Source: Actinomyces ruminis | GTDB lineage: Bacteria > Actinomycetota > Actinomycetes > Actinomycetales > Actinomycetaceae | Direction of reading: 5' to 3' | NCBI RefSeq assembly: GCF_002154335.2 | Contig: NZ_MTPX02000077.1 | Coordinates: forward strand, 1-44,245 | DNA: 44,245 nt | Shown here: positions 1-7,938 of the stretch, piece after piece | Numbering within the stretch: the stretch's first letter is position 1 | Layout: every line of letters begins with the position of its first letter | Position numbers and translations under genes: made by a program | Notes under the pieces: generated by a model | Told to the model about the DNA's origin: nothing | The model's database searches: none | The model's input: only the letters and a program-made list of their open reading frames with translations

Positions 1-1492
1 GCCGGGACGGCGGCGGCGAGCACGTCGGTCAGGGTCTGCGCCAAAGAGGTCTTGGCGTCGGCCACCGCCTGCCCGAGCCTAGGCGGTTGGCGGCGGCGCG
101 GGCGCCGTCGACGCCGGCGGCGGCGGAGATCAGCAGGTCGCCGGCCCCCTGCATGGTCAGACCCTTGGGCGGGGCGGTGATGCGGGAGGTCTGGTCTGCG
201 GCCCAGGCGTCGACGACGGCGGTCGCGTCGGCGTCGACGGGAAGCAGCTCGTCGGCGCGGGCCGCGGCGCCGGCCTCCTGCCAGGTGCGGGCGGCGTCGT
301 CGTGAACGGTTACCAGGGCCGCCTCCAGGCGGGAGGCGACGGATTCGCGGACGTCGGCGGCGAGCGTGGCCAGGGCGGCGGCGCGCGCCTTGCCGGTGCG
401 TCCGAACCAACCGGAGCGGAGCTTGCCGCCCTGGGCGAGCGGGGCCAGTGGGCCGCCGGAGGAGGCGAGGGTGATCCAGCGAGTGGTAGGGGCGCCCTGC
501 GCACAGGAGCCGCGCTCGACGTCGGCGCGCAGGTCCGCGCCGGGAGCCTCTAGGAGGTGCTGGGAGGCACGCTCCAGGCGGGTGGCGGCGTCGTCCTGGG
601 CGTCGACGCCGTCGGCGAGGGTGAGCAGATCCGCGCGCAGGCCGGTCCACACGCCGCGGCCGGTACGGCGCACGAGCCCCGCGGCGCGGTGACGGCCGGC
701 CAACAACTGCAGCCAGTCGCGCAGCTCGCCGACGGAGGCGTCCGGCAGCAGGCCCTCGTGGGGGCCGGCATCGGGGACCACGAAGAAGGGGGATTCGGCC
801 AAGCCGAGTCCATCCAGGCGTTCGATCAGGTCGCGGCGGACCTCGGCCAGCACCTTCACGGGCACCCGGTTCAGGACCACACCGATGGGCGTTTCCCGAC
901 CGGCCGCCTCCTCCAGGGAGAGCCAAGGGGTTTGATCGCCGTAGCGGGCGGCGGTGGTGACGAACAGCCACAGGTCGGCGGCGTCGAGCAGCCGGGAGGC
1001 GAGTACGCGGTTGCTCTCCTGTACGGAGTCCAGGTCGGAGGCGTCCACGAGAGCCAGGCCGGCGGGGACGGCGGCGGAGGCGACGGTCACACAGACCTGG
1101 GCGATCGGATGGTCGGTGAGCGAGTCGCGGTCCTCGGGGTTGACCACCAGCACCGGGGTGCGCGTGGTGGGGCGCAGCACGCCGGCGTCGGATACCTCCT
1201 GGCCGAGCACCGAATTGACCAGCGTGGACTTGCCGGCGCCGGTCGAGCCGCCAACCACGACGATCGCCGGAATATCGGCGTCGGCAAGCCGTGGGAGTAC
1301 GTGATCGCGGATCTGGGCGATGAGGCTGTCGCGCAGACGGCGCGCATCCTCGGCGCCGGCGGCGTTCAGGGTCAGGTCGAGGCGGGACAGGTCCCCCACG
1401 GTGTCGGTGAGGACGTCGATGAGCTGTGCGCGGCTGAGCGCGCAGACGGGGACGTCTTCTCCGGCGGACAGCGGGGAAGCAGTTGAGGCCAT
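1..1492 (-). CDS. Dynamin-like/TRAFAC GTPase, runs off left edge, frameshifted
   Basis: P-loop GTPase of the kind found in pairs in actinobacteria. Residues about 1-75 are helical. A clear Walker A, GGSTGAGKST, lies at residues 81-90 and is followed by a switch region (RPTTRTPVLVV) and a DxxG-like segment (LVDASDLDS). The second half is helical and Ala/Arg-rich, as in dynamin-family or YfjP-like GTPases. The frame meets a stop at 29-31, but the other frame reads on smoothly (LGQAVADAKTSLAQTLTD) to the window edge. One missing base near 78 (GGCCTC read as GGCTC) explains the switch, so the gene probably continues beyond position 1. The start is the ATG at 1490-1492. The role is unknown; membrane or division-related GTPase is a family-level guess. 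Confidence 0.75.
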
Positions 1493-1605
1493 GGTCCAAC
1501 CTTAGGCGGAAGCGAGGCGAAGCCGTATCGACCCGCCATTGCGTGGGCTGGGCCGGGGCGGGCGGGCGTTGCCCCATCCTCGTCCCCACCGCCACCAAAC
1601 GCCAG

Positions 1606-1742
1606 GGGCGCGCCCGAGCCAGCGGGCGGCAGGCGGGCCGGCCAAGGGCGCGCCCGAGCCAGCGGCGCGAGCCGACCCGCGGCGGACGAACCGACCAGAG
1701 GCGCAAGCCGACCCGTAGCGGACGAACCGACCAGAGGCCGCC
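1606..1742. repeat. Short tandem repeats upstream of tRNA-Arg
   Basis: A 20-bp segment (GGGCGCGCCCGAGCCAGCGG) occurs at 1606 and again at 1646. A 36-bp unit beginning GCCGACCCG occurs twice head to tail at 1671-1706 and 1707-1742, with a few mismatches. Both strands show open frames here, but they are low-complexity Arg/Gly-rich and not credible genes. The block fills the gap between the GTPase start and tRNA-Arg. Confidence 0.7.
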
Positions 1743-1793
1743 CGCCGTCTCAAAGTGGGAACATGCGCCCATGGTGACGTAGTCTGAGCGCAA

Positions 1794-1869
1794 GCCTCCG
1801 TAGCTCAATGGATAGAGCATCGGCCTTCTAATCCGCAGGTTCCCGGTTCGAGTCCGGGCGGGGGCACCA
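1794..1869 (+). tRNA. tRNA-Arg (anticodon TCT)
   Basis: The acceptor strands GCCTCCG and CGGGGGC pair with one G-T wobble. The D arm is GCTC/GAGC, the anticodon loop is CTTCTAA (TCT), and the T arm is CCCGG/CCGGG. The discriminator A and an encoded CCA (1867-1869) follow. The anticodon stem has only three good pairs (CGG/CCG), with C-T at the loop-closing pair and T-C at the outer pair. Confidence 0.93.
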
Positions 1870-1939
1870 ACAACCACACCCACCAGACGAACTCATCCGC
1901 CCGAACCCGCCCCACCACACACATGTCAGAAGAGCCGCA

Positions 1940-2502
1940 TCACCGCGGTTCACCGGGGGCGAGATTCATCCGATACCCGGTTCTCTCTTCTGGTGCCGCA
2001 CGGTCCCACGAGTCTTGCCGACGCCGGTACTCTGCGGCCTCGTCAAACAGGTCCGCGACTACCTCGGCAGTAAACGCATCCATGATCCGTTGCCGCGCCT
2101 GCGCCAGGAGGCCCGCCCACTCCGGAGCGAAATCCCCCTGGGCGTCGACGGCGATGTTGTCGTAGGCGAGCTCGTACCCGAGGTGATAAAGCCCGGGACC
2201 GTTATAACTAAGCCGAACCCCGAGCGGCTTCACCGCCTCATTCGCCATAGCCGCAATCCGCTCGGCTGAAAGCACTCGGTGGTGGGCGAGGTTGTTATAT
2301 GCGTCTCACTCTTCCACCTGGCGACGCCACGAGTAGAGGGCGTAGCGAGGTCGTCGTTGCCGTAGTCGTATTCGACGCCTGGTAACGGCAGAAGATAGAA
2401 GATGCCGCGCTGTGCCACCTTCCGCAGCCGGACATTGGTCGACGATTCGACGGGGTCGCCGTTCACCCAGTTGACCCGCATGATGGCAGGGGTAGGCGTC
2501 AC
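1940..2502 (-). CDS. Hypothetical protein, frameshifted
   Basis: Two adjoining pieces in different frames read as one protein of about 187 residues if one base is restored near 2300. The N-terminal piece starts at a GTG (2500-2502) behind a purine-rich ribosome site (AGAGGAGAGGA) and begins VTPTPAIMRVNWVNG. The C-terminal piece runs YNNLAHHRVLSAERIAAMANEAV and ends in acidic/Arg-rich helices at 1940. I recognise no family. The C-terminal piece alone could start at the GTG at 2273-2275, but that has no ribosome site. The gene is convergent with tRNA-Arg and divergent from orn. Confidence 0.5.
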
Positions 2503-2675
2503 TTCGGCTTCAGTCCTCTCCTCTTGCCAAGTCGTCCTCGGCGGGCGGGCCGGTAACCGCCCGCTACCTGCGGCAGCATACGCTCTGCCTGAGCGGACTA
2601 GCTTCACCCTGAGTGGGCAAGTACCGCCAATGCCCCATAGCCCCGGCCCGCCCACCCGGGTCTAGACTCGCGACC

Positions 2676-3307
2676 GTGAGCCGACAGATAACTACCGCCG
2701 ATCCCCTGGTGTGGATCGACTGCGAGATGACGGGCCTGAACCTGGAGACGGACGCTCTGATCGAGGTGGCTGTGATCGTCACCGACTATGAGCTCAAGCC
2801 GCTCGACAAGGGCATCGACGTCCTGATCAAGCCGCCGGCGGCCGCCCTGGAGCAGATGGGCGACTACGTGCGCGAGATGCACACCAGCTCCGGCCTGCTG
2901 GAGGAGCTCAAGGAGGGGCTGACGCTCGAGGAGGCCGGCCACGCGTCCTGGACTATGTGAAGTCCCTGGTGCCGGAGGCGGGCACCGCGCAGCTGGCCGG
3001 CAACTCGGTGGGCACCGACAAGGCCTTTCTGGCCCGCGACATGCCGGAGCTCATCGAGTACCTGCACTACCGGATCGTGGACGTGTCCTCCATCAAGGAG
3101 GTCGCCAAGCGCTGGTTCCCGCGCACCTTCTTCCACGCCCCGGAGAAGCACGGCGGGCACCGCGCACTGGCCGACATCCTGGAGTCGATCGACGAGCTGC
3201 GCTACTACCGCGAGGTGCTGTTTCCCAAGGGTGAGGGCCCCACGAGTGAGGAGTGCCAGGCGGTCGCCGACCGGATCGTCGCGCACCCGACGGCGGAGCT
3301 GCTCTGA
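2676..3307 (+). CDS. orn: Oligoribonuclease, frameshifted
   Basis: 3'-5' exoribonuclease of the DEDDh family that degrades 2-5-nt RNA and pGpG. The N-terminal piece holds exonuclease motif I (WIDCEMTGL) and LETDALIEVA. After the break come motif II (NSVGTDKAFLARDMPEL), YRIVDVSSIKEVAKRW and motif III (HGGHRALADI). The frame breaks at 2945-2946: GCG-TCC should read GCG-GTC-C, giving EAGHAVLDYVKSL. Restoring that one base gives 210 residues, normal for Orn. The start is the GTG at 2676-2678. The gene sits just upstream of tRNA-His. Because Orn is normally indispensable, a missing base in the sequence is likelier than a dead gene. Confidence 0.93.
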
Positions 3308-3484
3308 CGGCGGCGACGCCCGTATTCGAGCCAGTTTCCGCCAGTCCGCCCGACGGCGAGGCGGCTGTCCCGACGTGTGCGCTCGCTCCCCTGCTGCGAA
3401 GGTGACGTAGTACACGGAGTCCGGATTGGTGCAACCGCATGTGAGCCGATAAAGTACCGACTCGGTGCGACGACGTCGCCCCAT

Positions 3485-3561
3485 GGTGGCTGTAGCTCAG
3501 TCGGTAGAGCGCCTGGTTGTGGTCCAGGAGGTCGCGAGTTCAAGCCTCGTCAGCCACCCCA
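3485..3561 (+). tRNA. tRNA-His (anticodon GTG)
   Basis: The acceptor stem is GTGGCTG/CAGCCAC, preceded by the G-1 typical of tRNA-His (3485) opposite discriminator C. The anticodon arm is CCTGG-TTGTGGT-CCAGG (GTG), and the CCA is encoded. It marks the left border of the accessory region that follows. Confidence 0.95.
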
Positions 3562-3611
3562 TTGTGAATCGTTGCTATTTCAACGAATAGTAGCGGTCAG
3601 GGCGTGAGGCA

Positions 3612-3685
3612 CTGGCGTGCGGTGTCCGAAGCCCTGTCGTCCGGGGTCTGCGGGCACTCCTGCCCCAGGAGCACCCGCACGCCAG
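3612..3685. repeat. Nested inverted repeat between tRNA-His and island 1
   Basis: A perfect 11-bp inverted repeat (CTGGCGTGCGG at 3612-3622, CCGCACGCCAG at 3675-3685) overlaps an inner hairpin, GCGGGcaCTCCT / AGGAGcaCCCGC, around a GCCCC loop (about 3650-3679). A smaller stem, TCGTTG/CAACGA, lies at 3569-3586 just after the tRNA. The stretch 3562-3897 holds no credible gene. It could be an attachment-site remnant, a transposon end or a terminator for island genes reading toward it; there is no T tract. Confidence 0.5.
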
Positions 3686-3897
3686 CTCTCGCACCTGACC
3701 TTGTGCCTCCTCCGGCGAACTTCTTTTGTTTGCAACACCGCATTAGGTGCGTAGCGTGGCCTGGCGGACGACGACGCCCCAGCACGGAATGTCGAGCGCG
3801 ACCGCCAGGGCACCCGCCACTTGCCCAGCGCGTCGGTAGTCGGTCTCAGGAATCGGCCATGGGGGTGGATTGGGCGGCACCATTGACATGAATGTCA

Positions 3898-4782
3898 TCA
3901 AGACGCAGCGTCAACCCAGCGGGCGTAGACACCGGGGGTGATCTCGAGTCCACCGGGGACGTTGAGTCCGGGCCCGTAGACTATGGTTTCCCTGCCGATG
4001 TGCTGGATGGCTGCGGTGTGGGCGATGTTGAAGCGGGCGCAGCGTTCTGCGCCGTACAGGTCCGCCCAGATGACCTTCTTGTCGTCATAGGTCAGCAACC
4101 ACGGATAGGGGGATCTCAGCAGGGTGTTGGCCAGGGCCTTGTGTCCGTCTGCATCGAAGGCATGAAGGTAGAGGTTGTTCCCCTGTTCGATGTAGGGAGG
4201 ATCTGCGTAGATCAGCACGTCCTCCTCGTACCCTTCCAAGGTGCGCAGGAAATCAATCCCGTCCATCTGGGTCACGCCGATGCGATCCCCTAGCGCGGCC
4301 ACGGCCTGGACACGGGCGGTCAGGTTCTTCTTGTTGAAGCGAGCATCGATCTTCCAGTCTCCGGTTTGGTCGAGTCCGCCGATGGGTCGGGCGTCGAGAA
4401 TGCCCGAGCGGTTGGTGCGGTTAAGGAAGAAGGTGGCGAACCCGAGCGCGAGGTCGTCTACTTCCCCGGCCTGGTAGGTGGCACGCTGACGGTGCCACTC
4501 GTCGATGGTGACTGAGGTGGTGCTGATAAGCTCGCAGAACGCGTCGGCCCCGTCGTTGGTGGTGATGGTGCGCCAAAAGGCGGCGATGCCAGCGTTGATG
4601 TCGTTGATATGCACCTGGTCGACGATGCCGTCGCTCAGTAGTCGCAAGGCGGCCCCAGCCCCGCCGGCGTAGGGCTCGGCATACTGGGTTGGAGTCGGGT
4701 CCTGTGCCGTAATGAGTCGCGCGAAGAACGGCGCCAGACGGGCCTTACCGCCTGGGTAGCGCAGCGGGGATAAGTACCTCAC
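3898..4782 (-). CDS. D12-class DNA adenine N6-methyltransferase (Dam-like)
   Basis: About 295 residues. The order of motifs is that of alpha-class adenine methylases: PLRYPGGK (residues 6-13), the AdoMet-binding motif I AEPYAGGAG (35-43), and catalytic motif IV DPPY (194-197). The product should methylate adenine in double-stranded DNA using S-adenosylmethionine; the recognition site cannot be read from sequence. I start it at the GTG 4780-4782, four bases after the stop of the ParB-like gene, because translation farther upstream would run inside that gene. It is the last gene of a leftward cluster. No restriction endonuclease is directly attached, so it may be a solitary or protective methylase. 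Confidence 0.88.
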   Translation of the reverse strand: MRYLSPLRYPGGKARLAPFFARLITAQDPTPTQYAEPYAGGAGAALRLLSDGIVDQVHINDINAGIAAFWRTITTNDGADAFCELISTTSVTIDEWHRQRATYQAGEVDDLALGFATFFLNRTNRSGILDARPIGGLDQTGDWKIDARFNKKNLTARVQAVAALGDRIGVTQMDGIDFLRTLEGYEEDVLIYADPPYIEQGNNLYLHAFDADGHKALANTLLRSPYPWLLTYDDKKVIWADLYGAERCARFNIAHTAAIQHIGRETIVYGPGLNVPGGLEITPGVYARWVDAAS

Positions 4783-4786
4783 GGGA

Positions 4787-6289
4787 TCAAGAATGCCCTT
4801 TTTTGCCGCCCGTGGCCACCCCGTTGTCGGCCTGCCGCAGATTGGCCTCCATTGCGGCAAGCATCGGGGTGTAGAGATTGTTGATGTGGCGCACTTCTGA
4901 AGGTGCGTTGCGATAAAGCGTTCGATGAACGAAGTCGTTCATCGTCTCAACTGCCAAGCCGTGATTCCCATGATCGGAGTGCTTCCACACCTCGTGCAGA
5001 CGTTCGTCTCGGCATCTCTTCTTGTTCGCCACGTTCGGGTCCAGTGTTTCGAGGCTCTTGGTGACGCGTTGCCATAGCGCTTTGGGTTCGGGTTTGTCGT
5101 GGCGTTCTAGGAACACGGTGCAGGCGAGGTCTACTACGACGCGGCACAGCACTCCGCAGGCTTCGGCGTTGGCGTTGATGGAGAACTTCTTTGCCTGCAC
5201 GCCGATGGCGTTCGTACGATCTCCGAATTGGTCGAAGGAGACGCCGGGGAAGAGCCTGTCTCCAAGATCGCTCCCCGGTGGCGGGTTGGGTGGCGTCGGA
5301 CCGAGCGGGTCTTGGTTGGCCGGCTCAGGGGTAGGTTCGTCCTGCGCTCCGTGTGCGTGCTGGTCGTCCGCTTCGGTCTCCGGGTCGGGAGCGGTGTTTT
5401 GGTCCTGGTCTTCGTGCTCGGGTGTATCTGGTGCCGGCGTTGCAGCGTCGGCTTGTTTTTCGTCTGCCGAGGGCAGCAGGTCCGCGTGCCTTTCCTGCAC
5501 GTAGTGCTTTACATCTGCCCGTGTCGCGCGGGACCAGGGCTGCCCCTGCTCGGTGCGCCCGTCGAGGATGTCTGAGAACAGTTGCCTCAGGAATGGGCGC
5601 AGTTGCGCTGCCGTGTACTCGACTTGCAGCGTCCCATGCTTGTAGTTCAGCCCGAGGTTAGGTCGAACCTCCACCATGAGGACGCGTTTGAGTGTCGTGA
5701 GCCGTTCGGTGCGTATACGAGCAACATAGGTCGTCATCTCCGCGTCGCCGCCATATTCGCGGTCACACCATTTGAGCAGTTCCATATGGATGGGGCTGGC
5801 GCCGCCTTGCCTCTCCTGGAAGCGCGCGACCTCGTTGCTCCTCCATGGTTTGAGCCCTGCGCCGCCATTCTCCCCCGTATGGCGCAGAAGCTGGAATTGC
5901 TCGTACTCGCTGCGGGCATCGAAGACGATGGCCTTGACCCGGTCCGGCAGGTCTGTTGCATCCTCCGCCAACGCAGAGAAACGGTCACGCAACTCCTGCG
6001 TTGGCGCCAATGACGGCCTGTTAAGGAGCTTGAGGGTGGTCAACCTCCGGTTCCCCTCGACCACCACCTTCTGCCCGTCTTCGACGGCGACTGCGATCAG
6101 CTGGGTCGGGTCGAGCCCTCCTTCGTCGATAATGGATTGCGCCAGCTTCAGGATTTCCCGCTGAGACTTCTTGTTGGTAAGCATCTCTGCAATCGCCGCG
6201 TCCTGCCCATCGACGCCATCCGGGAACCGCGCGTTATCTATGTCAAGGCGCAGTGCCGAAACCTTGATGGTCTGTTCGCGGTATCCCAT
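4787..6289 (-). CDS. ParB/Srx-like N-terminal domain protein, partner of Dam-like methylase
   Basis: 500 residues. Residues about 8-95 resemble the ParB/sulfiredoxin-type nuclease fold, with the signature VVVEGNRRLTTLKLL (EGNRR at 78-82). A middle helical region follows, then an acidic Pro/Glu/Asp/Gln linker at about 280-345, and a C-terminal helical domain rich in Trp, His and Arg. It is coupled to the methylase (four-base gap), suggesting joint function. ParB-like folds can bind CTP or act as nucleases or phosphotransferases; which applies here is not visible. It lacks the HTH arrangement of chromosomal ParB, so partitioning is unlikely. Confidence 0.65.
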   Translation of the reverse strand: MGYREQTIKVSALRLDIDNARFPDGVDGQDAAIAEMLTNKKSQREILKLAQSIIDEGGLDPTQLIAVAVEDGQKVVVEGNRRLTTLKLLNRPSLAPTQELRDRFSALAEDATDLPDRVKAIVFDARSEYEQFQLLRHTGENGGAGLKPWRSNEVARFQERQGGASPIHMELLKWCDREYGGDAEMTTYVARIRTERLTTLKRVLMVEVRPNLGLNYKHGTLQVEYTAAQLRPFLRQLFSDILDGRTEQGQPWSRATRADVKHYVQERHADLLPSADEKQADAATPAPDTPEHEDQDQNTAPDPETEADDQHAHGAQDEPTPEPANQDPLGPTPPNPPPGSDLGDRLFPGVSFDQFGDRTNAIGVQAKKFSINANAEACGVLCRVVVDLACTVFLERHDKPEPKALWQRVTKSLETLDPNVANKKRCRDERLHEVWKHSDHGNHGLAVETMNDFVHRTLYRNAPSEVRHINNLYTPMLAAMEANLRQADNGVATGGKKGHS

Positions 6290-6356
6290 ATCGGGTCTCC
6301 TCTTCAGGGTAGGTCTTGAACTCTTCGTCGAGGTCGTCCCGCCAAGCGGTCAACCG

Positions 6357-6545
6357 CTAAGCCTCGTCCGGTAGATCGTCTTCCTGTTCGTAGCCCGCAG
6401 GCCACACCAGCGTCGCAGCGGGCGTCTGATGCGGAATTGCGCTCGCGGCATCCGTGTGACCGCACAGGGCAGCAGCGGCCCGCGCCGCGGTCGTGACGTG
6501 GTCCCATAGGACATGTGTCGCCCAGGGGGCGTACCTATCAATCAG
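6357..6545 (-). CDS. Possible small protein with no standard start codon
   Basis: A frame that reads like real protein (LIDRYAPWATHVLWDHV, then TPAATLVWPAGYEQEDD) ends with TAG at 6357-6359 and is open upstream past the stop of the preceding gene. The only convenient initiator is CTG at 6543-6545, overlapping that stop, with AAGGGG about ten bases upstream; alternatively a base is missing near the start. About 62 residues, unknown function. It would fill the gap between the 6542-6859 gene and the ParB-like gene. Confidence 0.35.
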   Translation of the reverse strand: MIDRYAPWATHVLWDHVTTAARAAAALCGHTDAASAIPHQTPAATLVWPAGYEQEDDLPDEA

Positions 6546-6859
6546 GCGGTTACCCCTTCGTCGGTGCTGGTGTCGTAGTGTTCGATGTCGTCAGTAACGA
6601 ACGTGAGCGCTGCTGTTGCTCCTACGATCCAGTCCCCGCTGGTGATGAGCATGTCCCCGAAGAGCGCGTACGGGGTCGGCCCCTGTGGCGGGACTGCTTC
6701 GTAGTTGATCGGCTGGTGGCCGATCGCCCAGGAGAAGATGTTCTGCTCCTGTCCGGATGACTGCACGATGAGGCGGCTGATGCTCAGACCAACTGGTGTG
6801 GCGGAACGGATCGTCAGTGCTTCTGGGGAACCGGGCGTGCTGTCGGCGTGCGCTGTCAT
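6542..6859 (-). CDS. Hypothetical protein downstream of XRE regulator
   Basis: 105 residues with no recognised domain, no signal peptide and no membrane segment. The central part (SISRLIVQSSGQEQN, INYEAVPPQGPTPYAL, ITSGDWIVGATAALTFV) looks like an all-beta fold. The start ATG overlaps the stop of the XRE gene by four bases (ATGA), so the two are translationally coupled. Confidence 0.55.
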   Translation of the reverse strand: MTAHADSTPGSPEALTIRSATPVGLSISRLIVQSSGQEQNIFSWAIGHQPINYEAVPPQGPTPYALFGDMLITSGDWIVGATAALTFVTDDIEHYDTSTDEGVTA

Positions 6860-7217
6860 CGAGCGAAGGCTCCTCGCTGTGAGCTAGCAGGTTTCCAGGT
6901 GTATGCGGCCTCGTGTTCCGGAGCCCCCGCAACGCTCGCAGCTCGGAAGGGGCGTACGTCGTGGTGGATGACGACGCCGACCGCCTTGGCGTAGCGGCGC
7001 AGTGTGGATAGCGGACGTCGGTCTGGCCGGACTCGAAGCGGGACACCGCCGCTTGGTTGGTGCCCATTTTGCGGGCGAGGTCCGCCTGGCTCATGCCCAC
7101 GGCCTTGCGCGCGGCGACTAGATCGGAGAAGAGCCGTCGTTCTGCGGACTTGAGTTCCCGAGAGTGTCGGTGACCGGGGGCGTTCCGGTCCTCGTCGAGT
7201 AGTTCGTAAAGATCCAT
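6856..7217 (-). CDS. XRE-family HTH regulator (likely antitoxin), frameshifted
   Basis: The N-terminal part contains a standard helix-turn-helix: LFSDLVAARKAVGMSQADLA followed by RKMGTNQAAVSRFESG, at about residues 30-65. One C is missing near 7011 (GTC-CGC-CTA read as GTC-CGC-TAT). Restoring it continues with STLRRYAKAVGVVIHHDV and gives 120 residues, normal for antitoxins of the HigA or phage Gp49-partner type. It lies 85 bases downstream of a RelE/Gp49-like candidate toxin on the same strand, the toxin-first order of HigBA. It probably autoregulates this leftward cluster. Confidence 0.75.
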
Positions 7218-7302
7218 TGGTCGGCACCTCCCACGCCATGTCGTTTAAGACATATTAGGTTCTGGGTGGCCGGGTGTAAACCTGTCGGGGCAGGAGGCCT
7301 GG

Positions 7303-7911
7303 TCACATCGTCTCGCCCACGGGACGGTAGTGCTCCCTCCACCAGCGGTCGAAGCGGCGCTGTGCCTCCCTGATGTGCTCGTTCTGCTCCTCCAGCCCAA
7401 GCTCACCATCGCCCTTGTGCTGCAAGCCCAGGAGCAAGAGCATGCCCGCGAAGTCGGACGGCTCGGTGAAGTACAGTCGCAGGTGGCGCCGCCTTCCATC
7501 AAGGTTGAACGTGCGAGCGATGCGCGCTTCGAGCACGTCCTCCACGCCCGCGACCTTTCCGCCTGCATGGCAGACCACACCTTTGGTGTAGGTGGAATCG
7601 AATGTGAGCTCCCCCGATTCGGCCGCCCGTATGAGATCTTCCAAGTCGGCGAGCAGTTCCTCCCACTCGCCCTTACTGATGCATGCACGCAAAGCTTTCA
7701 TCTCTGTGAGCACGTACGCCACGCCCCGCTCGTCCCGGGCGAACTCACGACGCCCACCCTGGTGGCATGAACGCACTCCAAGGCCGAAGCGCGGATCATC
7801 GGCGAGACGGCTCATCACTCGTTCCCCTTCGGACAGATCCACAACTACCGCAGCCGCCACATCGGCTAAGACTCTCGTCCAGGTCCGTCCCAGCACGCTT
7901 AAGCATGGCAA
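7303..7911 (-). CDS. Candidate RelE/Gp49-like toxin
   Basis: About 200 residues. The C-terminal half (DVLEARIARTFNLDGR, HLRLYFTEP, MLLLLGLQHKG, then a long helix EHIREAQRRFDRWWREH) has the pattern of the RelE/HigB or phage Gp49-like mRNA-interferase fold, where a basic strand leads into an LRLYF-type strand. The N-terminal 90 residues are an unrecognised extension. The frame begins at TTG 7909-7911; a better-placed ATG at 7903-7905 lies in another frame and would join only if a base were missing, so the N-terminus is uncertain. The pairing with the XRE gene supports a toxin-antitoxin reading, but function is inferred. Confidence 0.5.
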   Translation of the reverse strand: MPCLSVLGRTWTRVLADVAAAVVVDLSEGERVMSRLADDPRFGLGVRSCHQGGRREFARDERGVAYVLTEMKALRACISKGEWEELLADLEDLIRAAESGELTFDSTYTKGVVCHAGGKVAGVEDVLEARIARTFNLDGRRRHLRLYFTEPSDFAGMLLLLGLQHKGDGELGLEEQNEHIREAQRRFDRWWREHYRPVGETM

Positions 7912-7938
7912 GTCTCACCTTCGACCTATATATCCCCT

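Noticed and set aside
2613..3307. Programmed ribosomal frameshifting in orn
   Set aside because: No slippery heptamer or downstream stem, and the same kind of one-base loss occurs in many unrelated genes.
4787..6289. Chromosomal or plasmid partition ParB
   Set aside because: No ParA partner, no parS-like repeats, and the domain layout after the N-terminal fold differs from partition ParB.
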